A stretch of 23,811 nucleotides of DNA from Bremia lactucae (taxonomy: Eukaryota; Oomycota; Peronosporomycetes; Peronosporales; Peronosporaceae). Numbering within the stretch: position 1 is the first letter of the stretch; every line of letters begins with the position of its first letter. The notes under the pieces were generated by a model. That model was not told the DNA's origin. It did not search any database and saw nothing but the letters and a program-made list of their open reading frames with translations. Positions 17,062 through 23,811 of this stretch are shown here, one piece after another. Both the position numbers and the translations under genes were made by a program. The DNA is taken from positions 348,680 through 372,490 of the forward strand of contig NW_027152021.1 in the NCBI RefSeq assembly GCF_004359215.1, read 5' to 3'.

Positions 17062-18642
17062 ATGTGGGATATTCATCGGCACCAAATCAACGAGCAGCAA
17101 GTGTGGCTCGCCGCTGGGTCGCTCAGTGGTTTATACTTGAGCTACAAAATATTGGTTGGGGTGTACAAGGAGTTAGTGATCACTCGCGCCTTGGATAGTC
17201 AGGGTCTACACCGCCCCAAATCGACTTTGCCAGTTCTGGGTAACACACTCGACGTCATGTTCTTTCACAAGGACCGACTACAGGATTGGATTACCGAACA
17301 GAGTCAGATAAGTGATGGCAAGCCATGGGTACTCAGCATTATTGGCCGCCCGCAAACCCTTATCATTACTTCACCTGAGGCATGCGAAGATGTATTTAAG
17401 GCACAGTTCGACAATTTTGGTCGCGGTGACGAACTTGTTGATCTTCAACACGACATTTTCGGGGAAGGCGTTGCTGGCGTCGACGGCGAGAAGTGGTTAA
17501 AGCAGAGGCGAATTGCCAGTCACATGTTCTCGACGAAAATGCTACGTGACGTGATGGATGAAGTTATTATTGAAAAATCAATAAAACTCCGCGATATCCT
17601 TGCTCAATGTGCCAAGGACGATCGTGTGGTTCCAATGAATTCGCTACTCGGCAAATTTTCGAGTGACGTCTTCACCAAAATTGGTTTTGGCGTGGATCTT
17701 CACGGTCTAGACGGAGATGTCAACTCGGAAATGGACCATCCTTTTATCAAAGCCGTTGACGGCTACGCTGAAGTCTTTGGTGCGCGTTTGCAGTCGCCAA
17801 TGTGGTTCTGGAAGCTTAAACGATTCTTGAATATTGGCGATGAGCGTATGCTCAAGCGCTGTATAAAGGTTGCAACGGATTTGCTAAATGAAGTAATGTT
17901 AAAGTCGATGGCGAGTAAATCTGCTGTGGATTGGGAAACCAAGACTGATCTCCTCACACTCTTTGTCGACACGACCGGGAACACTAATGTCTCGGACCAA
18001 CGTGATGCGATGATGAATTTCTTTTTGGCTGGCAAGGAGACCACTAGCTTCAGCTTGGCATGGATCATTGTAAATCTTAACCGTTACCCGCGCGTACTGG
18101 CCAAGCTCCGTACACAAATCCGCGAGAATTTACCAGAACTTATGACGGGCAAGCTTCAAGTACCGACTATTGATGACCTGAACAAGATCCCGTATATCGA
18201 GGCTGTATTGAAGGAAAGTCTGCGACTTTGCATGACGGGCGTACACCGCACGCCAAGGCGATCGACGACGCTCCGTGAAGGCACGTTTGTACCGTTTGGT
18301 ACCCATGTCGTCATGTCGGTGTATGCCGCTGCACGTATGAGTAGTGTATGGGGCGACGATGCGGCCGAGTACAACCCCGATCGTTGGATTGATGCGGAAA
18401 GTGGCAAGATGAAACAGATGAATTCGTTCCAATTCATCACGTTCGGCGGCGGTCCACACCAGTGCGTGGGTATGCGCTTCGCCATGCTAGAGATGCAGAC
18501 AGTCATTGCTGTGCTCTTTAGCCGCTTCAATATTAAAACGGTGGAGGACCCGTTTAAGATTACGTACGACTACAGTGTGACGCTTCCTGTCAAGGGTTCG
18601 CTTGAATGCACGATCCACGAAGCGAGTGCTCCCGCCTTCTGA
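17062..18642 (+). CDS. Cytochrome P450 monooxygenase, full length
   Basis: The protein has 526 residues and no intron. An N-terminal membrane anchor (about residues 15-35) precedes the catalytic domain, so it should sit on the ER surface. Landmarks in order: WLKQR (C helix, Trp145-Arg149), AGKETT (I helix, 323-328; AGxDT is commoner), ESLR (K helix, Glu385-Arg388), YNPDRW (437-442), and the heme loop FGGGPHQCVG (461-470) with Cys468 as iron ligand. The loop has His where most eukaryotic P450s have Arg. The overall pattern resembles CYP86-like fatty-acid hydroxylases and the oomycete CYP5014-5017 group, but the substrate cannot be told from sequence. It uses O2 and electrons from P450 reductase. 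Convergent with the TVP15-like gene. Confidence 0.93.
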   Translation: MWDIHRHQINEQQVWLAAGSLSGLYLSYKILVGVYKELVITRALDSQGLHRPKSTLPVLGNTLDVMFFHKDRLQDWITEQSQISDGKPWVLSIIGRPQTLIITSPEACEDVFKAQFDNFGRGDELVDLQHDIFGEGVAGVDGEKWLKQRRIASHMFSTKMLRDVMDEVIIEKSIKLRDILAQCAKDDRVVPMNSLLGKFSSDVFTKIGFGVDLHGLDGDVNSEMDHPFIKAVDGYAEVFGARLQSPMWFWKLKRFLNIGDERMLKRCIKVATDLLNEVMLKSMASKSAVDWETKTDLLTLFVDTTGNTNVSDQRDAMMNFFLAGKETTSFSLAWIIVNLNRYPRVLAKLRTQIRENLPELMTGKLQVPTIDDLNKIPYIEAVLKESLRLCMTGVHRTPRRSTTLREGTFVPFGTHVVMSVYAAARMSSVWGDDAAEYNPDRWIDAESGKMKQMNSFQFITFGGGPHQCVGMRFAMLEMQTVIAVLFSRFNIKTVEDPFKITYDYSVTLPVKGSLECTIHEASAPAF

Positions 18643-18973
18643 GTCAAGACGTTTTCTTTTTCTCTGTATCGTTGGCTGAACATTATTGAGTACTTATATA
18701 AATCATGGTTTTCGATTGTACTCAGCGAGGTTTCTAGCTATTTTTTAATGAAAATGTCATACTTCCAAGAAATGTAATTATGCTTTATGCTGTGCTCTTC
18801 TACTTTACTTACGGCGGCAACATCGATGCTTAAGCTTTAGTTAAAATAAAGCAAAGTGCGTAGCTGAAGCTAGACGAGACACGATTAAGCTTGTTATTAA
18901 AGGTGGTGTTACGGCAAAACTGCTGGTATAGCGCCAAACTAACATTTGATGGTTGGCTAAGCCATCATATCGC
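18643..18973. other. Intergenic region between convergent P450 and TVP15-like genes
   Basis: This 331-bp AT-rich stretch must hold both 3' UTRs. I see no gene, RNA or repeat in it. Confidence 0.5.
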
Positions 18974-19600
18974 TTAATGACGAGTAACAGCGGCTTGCTG
19001 GAAGGCATACTGTCCCGCTTTCGCCGCAAGTTCTGGATTCTTGCCCATAAAATTGGCCGCCTCCTGGCTGCTCGTGGTATAGCCGGCAGTGGGGTCTGCG
19101 CCAGCGCTAAGCGTCGACCTAAATTGCGGATGGCGGCACATGACGAGGAGATTAATGAAAGCATTAAGGCACATGAAGACGCCAGCGATAGTGGCAAGAG
19201 CCGATCCAATGCCAAAGTCTAGGAACCCGATAAAGAAGATAAACGCAGCGCGTCCTTTGTAGCTGTATAAAAAACCAAAGTTGGAGCGAATGACCGTCTC
19301 CATCCGCGAAAGGCGACACTCGAATAGCAGGAACAGGATGCCGAACATGATGACATAGATGGACACGAGCGTGCCAGTGATGTTAAGTGTTATAAATGAT
19401 GTGATTCCGACAATACCAGCGATGATCTGCAAGATAGAGCAGCCGACATTGCCGAGCCGCATGTATCTAAGCAACTTCGGCAACTCCATTTTGTTCACGT
19501 CGTTGACCTTCTGTATAAAGCTGCGTTTCGGCGGTGCAGCGGCCGCCATGCTTCCACTCACGCTGTCCGTATTAATCACCACAGTCGTAGATTTCATCAT
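18974..19600 (-). CDS. COPI-associated / TVP15-like Golgi membrane protein
   Basis: The protein has 208 residues and starts ATG-ATG at 19600. Four membrane helices can be seen at about 50-71, 76-94, 117-133 and 135-154, with the conserved loop FECRLSRMETVIRSNFGFLYSYKGRAAF between helices 2 and 3 shown in part by ECRLSRME and RSNFGFLYSYKGRA. This arrangement is that of the COPI-associated protein family (yeast Tvp15, a late-Golgi vesicle protein). The N-terminus (about 45 residues) and the Ala/Gln-rich C-terminus face the cytosol by prediction. No intron is needed. It lies in the same orientation as ERH, 464 bp further downstream. Confidence 0.82.
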   Translation of the reverse strand: MMKSTTVVINTDSVSGSMAAAAPPKRSFIQKVNDVNKMELPKLLRYMRLGNVGCSILQIIAGIVGITSFITLNITGTLVSIYVIMFGILFLLFECRLSRMETVIRSNFGFLYSYKGRAAFIFFIGFLDFGIGSALATIAGVFMCLNAFINLLVMCRHPQFRSTLSAGADPTAGYTTSSQEAANFMGKNPELAAKAGQYAFQQAAVTRH

Positions 19601-20064
19601 TGTGTCCAGGCTGCGATAAGTGCCGCAGTAAGATTGTAGACGAAGGTGGCGACTTATTCTCGGCTGGGTTCGAGAGAGTTTAGAAAAAAATAAGGACGTG
19701 GGAAGTCAGAAATGAATTATCTACCTAAGCACAGACAAACCCGAACCCCAACAATTTAGGCGACGAGCATCAATACTTGAAATTTTGGGTTTTCTGTTTC
19801 ACCTTTTTGTTATTTCTTTTGAATATATTTTCTTACCCTCAGAAAGAACTTAATTGCCTCTGCTTCTGACTATTGAGCCTCTTCGTTTGAAAGAAGAATA
19901 TTGTCATAATGATCAGCGCGAGTCCTTAATTTATGTTGTACTTCCCTTATAATGCTCTTCTACATCAACCATTCAACTAGATACTAAAGCAGTTGATCTA
20001 CGTTCCAATTTTCGGAGATGCGGCTTAATTAAGTAATCAAATCATTGATCCAGTACATTATAAC
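19601..20064. other. Intergenic region between ERH and the TVP15-like gene
   Basis: It holds the 3' UTR of ERH and the 5' region of the TVP15-like gene, both minus strand. It is AT-rich; I see no further gene and no clear initiator. Confidence 0.5.
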
Positions 20065-20462
20065 TTAGCCAGCCTGATTTTTAAGCACCTGGAAGACCTT
20101 CTTCTTAATCCACTCCTTACCACAAGGTAAGTACGTCTTCGTCTCAAGGTCCAACACGAGCGCACTGAGATCCGTAAGCGAATCAATGTACGTGTACAAA
20201 TCTTGTATATCGTACGTGATGTTTTTCAAGCTGGGGTTGAGCTGCTTGAGCTTTGCCTCGTACATTTTTACCACGCCGTCCATTCCACCGTTAACCGACT
20301 CAAAGTCCAGATACGTGCGCGAGTTCGGGTCGCGCGTGTACTGCACCAGTATAATGGTATGCTTGGCTTGTCGAAATTCTGCCTGAAAACAAGTACACGC
20401 ACATGCAAGATTCCGTCAAGCATCGATCTTTATCCTTCTATCAGCTACATGACACGTACCAT
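20065..20462 (-). CDS. ERH: Enhancer of rudimentary homolog (two exons, first coding exon is only ATG)
   Basis: Spliced model on the minus strand: 20462-20460 joined to 20382-20065, giving 106 residues; human ERH has 104. The 77-nt intron starts GTACGT and ends TTGTTTTCAG and falls exactly after the start codon. The product contains KHTIILVQ, SRTYLDFESVNGGMDGVVKMYE, TYDIQDLYTYIDSLTDLSALV and KEWIKKKVFQVLK, which align along the whole length of the family. ERH is a small dimeric nuclear protein that scaffolds RNA-processing and RNA-decay complexes. Upstream lies the 3' LTR of copy 3, transcribed in the same direction, 374 bp away. Confidence 0.95.
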
Positions 20463-20835
20463 TTGTCGTGTTTCTATCGGCTACGATTGTGAACGTAAAG
20501 CTAACAGCTTTTTGTGTGCACCACATTTTTTCATTAGAATCACCGCACTAATCGACGCTCATATAAATAAGCAATATCACCCTTTTAGCGGCTTTTACAA
20601 TCTGGGCGAAAAATTCAGCCAATTGTTCGAGTAGATAGTAACAAGAATTAGCTATCGTGGAATCGAATAAAGGTTGCCCGCGTACTTTTAACGGGGCACC
20701 TGTAACGGACAAAAGTTGCCCTAATGTTACACAGTCCCCGTTAGGTACACTTGGCGTACTTAAGGGGATGGTCAATTAATTAAATAAAGTAATTAGACCC
20801 AGCACTCGGGTGGTTCACATTGTGACAACCCTATG
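20463..20835. other. Intergenic region upstream of ERH
   Basis: The part next to ERH holds its promoter. Around 20690-20745 are TGTAACGGACA and, 31 bp overall, an inverted end AATGTTACA; together with GGGGCACC nearby these resemble scraps of the LTR family, but no full LTR can be aligned. No gene is supported. Confidence 0.4.
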
Positions 20836-21263
20836 TGTAACGGGGCACTACTGACTCGTACTAGTCCACTTCGCACTGCCTCAGTGCGAGTGGTGGGCCT
20901 CACGTCACTTCACGTGCACTAGTACGTGCAGAGGAAGACTCGCTTTAAAACACTTGCTTTAAAGAGGGTTAACTAAAAACAGTATTAATATAATTAAGTT
21001 TTTCTGTTCTATCAACTTAATACTAACTTAATTATAAGCTAATACAAAACATGTACTAAAGTCTTATCTGTCTTTCTCTTTGCGCGCGTCCAGCGCTGAC
21101 TGGACCGCGAAGAAAGTAGATATAATGGTCTAAATCAACCAATCGATAAGCTTTTAGAATATTACCATCAATTAATACTCTCCAAATATTATTTACCTTT
21201 TACATAATATATTAATTAACAACCTTTAAAAGTAAATTTCATGTAACAATACACCCCGTTACA
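20836..21263 (-). repeat. LTR D: 3' LTR of copy 3 (428 bp)
   Basis: It starts TGTAACGGGG and ends CCCCGTTACA. It is of the same subfamily as LTRs B and C (GCGTCCAGCGCTGACTGGAC). The first LTR hairpin is damaged by a short deletion; the second (from CCACTTCGCACTG to CAGTGCGAGTGG) is nearly perfect. Confidence 0.92.
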
Positions 21264-21276
21264 TCACCCCTCACTA
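21264..21276 (-). other. Polypurine tract of copy 3
   Basis: The minus strand reads TAGTGAGGGGTGA directly before LTR D, the same place as in copy 2. Confidence 0.5.
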
Positions 21277-21316
21277 AGCGACAATCACTCTGACTGTCAT
21301 TCGGTAGAGTGATCAC

Positions 21317-21323
21317 TATAAGA
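21317..21323 (+). promoter_or_regulatory. TATA-like box before the antisense coding region, copy 3
   Basis: TATAAGA lies 63 bp before the ATG at 21380, in the same conserved block as TATAAAA in copy 2. Confidence 0.35.
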
Positions 21324-22112
21324 CCACTTAATTAAAAACGATGTCGATTGGTAAGAACCATCATGTTTAATTCTATCGCATGGCTAACAAGTCCATGCGG
21401 TATGCGAATAGTGCGGCGCCTTCGGCTCTGCTGTAGTGTCATATTTAGCAATTCTAAATGTTGCGGGTGCACGTGGTGATACACCACGAAAATGCGACTC
21501 CTCTTTGGAGGTCGACTACGAATGCGAGTCGGACGAAATGGCCGACTTGGGGAGAACAGAACAGGAACCTGATCATCATCGTCAGGCGGCTGACAATGAT
21601 CCCACGAATGAGGGGCTCATTCGGGTAGACGTGCTGTTAGCATTCGCTACAGCATGTTCGGTTCTGACGAAGATAATGATTCCTCTTCGCCAGCACCGTC
21701 TCCCGTACGGTCACCTGCACCTGTTATGTGCAAGTTGATGACGATGGCATAAGCCATTGTAACAAAAATCCTTGTGGTACCCCTGCTTCAGTGGGTACCA
21801 CTCAGGGGAGTGAAGACAATCAATGTCTCATCTCGCCCCTGCAAAGAAGCCGTGGCTTTTGCCCGAACAGCTAATCAATAGCTTGTCTGGAGAGACTACT
21901 CCTCACAATAAATATCCCTTATTTATTGCGACAAAGCTACATGGCCTTGATCCCAGCGCGAAGAACTTTCGCGCTGAGGAAGATTTCTATCTCGATGCTT
22001 TTCTTAAGCATCGATGGTTTAGTGGCAATAATAAGCGAGATAAGGTCTCGCTTTTGCAAGCCTGGAGCGCGTTCATTCGCAATGTCAAAGACATTGGACG
22101 CGAAGCCTGGCT

Positions 22113-22435
22113 TCATAGACTTAACGCGAATCGTGTTAAGTTTGAGAAACGAATTCCAACCGGTGCAAAGTATAAATTGCATCGGTTGTCACGTGAGGCT
22201 GGGCTTCCATGCCTCACGTGGGGTGATCCCTGTCCGTGTTGTGTTGACAACACGAAGAAAGCAAAAGGGATGTCTATTCCCTTTCTTCGCCCTGGGGAAG
22301 GGCTCGCATCTCGATCGAGATGCGCGATGAGATTGACGTTTTGCAATCGATTTACATGCGCCAGGGGCGCGTGTTTCCCGATGGACCTTCTGATCCATGA
22401 ATGGCTCTCGTCATACTGATGGACGAGGCCCTCAA
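22113..22435 (-). pseudogene. C-terminal tail of pol beyond the chromodomain, copy 3
   Basis: Left of LTR E the pol frame continues EGLVHQYDESHS, the usual end of chromovirus chromodomain proteins, and then stays open for about 90 residues to 22113. Chromovirus pols normally stop soon after this motif, so the extra open frame may simply be the shadow of the antisense gene. Confidence 0.5.
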
Positions 22436-22880
22436 TGTAACGGGGCACTACGACTTGTACTGCTTCAGTACAAGTCCACTTCGCACTTCTTCAACTGCGA
22501 GTGGTGCCTTACGTCACTTTACGTACACTAGTACGTGCAGAGGAAGACTTCTCTTTAAGACAACTACCTTAAAGAGGGTTAAATGAAAACTGTATTAATA
22601 ATTAAGTTTCTCTTCTTTCTACCTGTTGATGCTAACTTAATTATAAACTAATACTAAGCATGCGATTGGAATTTAATCTGTTTGTCTCTCTCTCTTTATT
22701 TACGTTTGCAGCTGATTAGTCTGCGGGATAAATAGATATAACGGCTTATACCTATTTATGGATAAGATTTCCGAGCATTACTATATAAAGTAAAATTCTC
22801 CAAATATTATCCACCTTTTAGATAATATGTTAGTTAACAACCTTAAGTGTTAATTTCAGCTAACAATACCCCGCGTTACA
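22436..22880 (-). repeat. LTR E: solo LTR nested in copy 3 (445 bp)
   Basis: It starts TGTAACGGGG and ends CCCGCGTTACA. No internal element sequence accompanies it. Copy 2 shows the empty site (CCCTCAACGTCAAC at about 6505-6518). Here the left flank is CTCAA and the right flank CTCA before CGTCAAC, a 5-bp target duplication with one base lost. It belongs to the LTR A subfamily, unlike the host copy. The first hairpin is perfect: GACTTGTACTG (22452-22462) against CAGTACAAGTC (22466-22476). Confidence 0.92.
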
Positions 22881-23038
22881 CTCACGTCAACAACCAGCTG
22901 GGAACGAGGCTCCCAGCTGTCATGTGAAGGTAGATAACCGCTCCAGCGAACAAGATAACTCGTTCGCTGCCCCTTCACATCACGGCGGTTTTGAATACAC
23001 TCCAAAAGGAAACGTTGACCACCGTGGGAATTCACCAA
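22881..23038 (-). pseudogene. Chromodomain of copy 3, cut by LTR E
   Basis: NSHGGQRFLLECI, then RTSYLVRWSGYLPSHDSWEP and RSQLVVDV, with the last residues replaced by LTR E sequence. The aromatic core is better preserved than in copy 2. Confidence 0.85.
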
Positions 23039-23085
23039 TGGTTGTGGCAGAGAAGGGAAAATTAGATCCGACCCATGTGTGAGAT

Positions 23086-23799
23086 CTAGAGTTGAAGATC
23101 GACAAACTTGATCACTTCTTCCATGAATTGGAGGAGGGACTTGATCACGAGCGCGGTAAGCGTCGCTCGTTGAGCAGACGCTGCATGCTCACTATATCGA
23201 ACGGTTGGAAGACCGTTCGAAGAGTGCGTACTCCATGTTGGAATACAAACGGAAATATCACGCTTTTCGTGATGAGCGGTCGTCCTCTCATCGCGGTTTT
23301 GAGGATCTTCGGACCCGACATGAGAAACTCCAGATTTAACATGAGAATCTGGTTCGTGACCACAAGAATCTTTTAGGGATTCTTGAAAAGGGTGGTCAGA
23401 TCCGTCCTCGGAAGAAACCGCGTAATAATGGTACGGGCGGAGCCTACCACCGTAAAACGTAGGATGCGTTCGCACCCTACGCGGCAATTCTATTGTGTAC
23501 GCATTGCCTCTGCGATGCAGTACACGGAAAGGCCCAATGAACTTGGGTAGTAGTTTACTGCTACCCACATTAGTGATTACACGCTTAGGTAGGTTTACCG
23601 TAGAGAGTAGCACTAGATCATTAATTTTAAATGAATGAACATTTGCTCTTCCATGTTTGTCTGCATTCCGTTTCTGACGGTCCACTGCGTTAGCAATGGA
23701 ATCCTGAACGAAACGGATTATTGATTCTCGAGTTAGCAGAAATTCTTCTGCTGACTCATTTGTTTTGTCTTTTTCAGTACGCTTTGTGCGTACTGCCAT
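23086..23799 (-). pseudogene. Integrase C-terminal region and linker, copy 3
   Basis: It opens in the integrase tail with RQKRNADKHGRAN, NDLVLLSTVNLP, the GPY/F motif KFIGPFRVLHRRGNAYTIEL and HPTFYGGRLRPYH. It continues without a stop for about 110 residues of a Ser/His/Asp-rich linker that leads toward the chromodomain. The linker lies opposite the antisense coiled coil. A stop at 23086 and the frame change before the chromodomain show decay. Confidence 0.82.
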
Positions 23800-23811
23800 G
23801 AGATCATTCTC

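Larger units (their letters stand above)
21380..23460 (+). pseudogene. Antisense coding region of copy 3, interrupted by LTR E
   Basis: Start ATG at 21380 (MANKSMRYANSAAPSA), then frame breaks. An acidic piece with VDYECESDEMAD lies near 21515. 21823-22419 is the best-preserved part: 198 residues with KKPWLLPEQLINSLSGETTP, FIATKLHGLDPSAKNF, KHRWFSGNNKRDKVSL, QAWSAFIRNVKDIGREAW and a Cys-rich end GLPCLTWGDPCPCC. The Cys-rich stretch is absent from copy 2. LTR E separates this from the C-terminal part, which is open in one frame from 22886 with one TGA near 23080, and contains HELEEGLDHERGK and a coiled coil up to about 23420. Plus-strand changes between copies in the central domain favour third codon positions (about 11 of 22 by hand), as expected for a once-coding sequence. 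Function unknown. Confidence 0.5.
20836..23811 (-). mobile_element. Ty3/Gypsy chromovirus-type retrotransposon, copy 3, 3' part only
   Basis: The element is transcribed leftwards. Its 3' LTR (LTR D), polypurine tract, antisense coding region and the C-terminal part of pol are visible; the rest lies beyond the right edge. A solo LTR (LTR E) is inserted at 22436-22880 inside the chromodomain region. Compared with copy 2 it retains an extra 188 bp (22201-22388). The left flank is CTATG. Confidence 0.9.

Noticed and set aside
20548..20775. 75-codon minus-strand frame upstream of ERH
   Set aside because: No recognisable domain, and it includes LTR-like scraps; chance frame is more likely.
1..23811. 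tRNA, rRNA, CRISPR arrays, bacterial operons or ribosome-binding sites
   Set aside because: No tRNA-like cloverleaf or rRNA stretch was recognised by eye, repeats are LTRs or a decayed satellite, and the spliced genes are eukaryotic.

Overview
The window looks like nuclear DNA of an oomycete, probably a Peronosporales species (Phytophthora or downy-mildew type). This rests on very short introns (58-77 nt), an oomycete-style initiator just upstream of the P450 start, compact genes separated by a few hundred bases, and decayed Ty3/Gypsy chromovirus copies on both sides of the gene island. The species call is inference; no marker gene is present.

Layout. 1-2491 is the 5' part of a minus-strand Ty3/Gypsy element (copy 1: protease, gag, primer-binding site, 5' LTR). 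2493-3560 is a broken plus-strand Mutator-like (MULE) transposase. 3561-5165 has no gene but holds an LTR-like end, a degenerate satellite of about 94 bp period and a set of GGGGTGAAT motifs. 5166-13185 is a second minus-strand Ty3/Gypsy element (copy 2) with both LTRs, a 776-base run of N, and a multiply broken gag-pol ending in a chromodomain. 13297-20462 is a gene island: ZNHIT3-like, ClpP, an NDUFB8-like complex I subunit, a LYR protein with a zinc ribbon, an Imp-type inner-membrane protease, a cytochrome P450, a COPI-associated/TVP15-like membrane protein, and ERH. 20836-23811 is the 3' part of a third minus-strand element (copy 3), split by a nested solo LTR.

How the genes relate. Four consecutive genes (ClpP, NDUFB8-like, LYR, Imp) encode mitochondrial proteins. 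The NDUFB8-like and LYR genes are divergent, with 97 bp between their start codons. Splicing was worked out by hand for ZNHIT3, ClpP, NDUFB8-like, Imp and ERH; each spliced model restores family-conserved residues.

Most unusual feature. Both element copies that retain their 3' end carry, between the 3' LTR and the end of pol, a plus-strand (antisense) coding region with its own TATA-like box 63 bp before the ATG. It has an acidic/serine-rich start, a compact Trp-rich domain and a coiled coil that overlaps the integrase tail and chromodomain on the opposite strand. I know of antisense ORFs in some plant Ty3/Gypsy elements but not of this one. The LTRs also carry a conserved series of hairpins.
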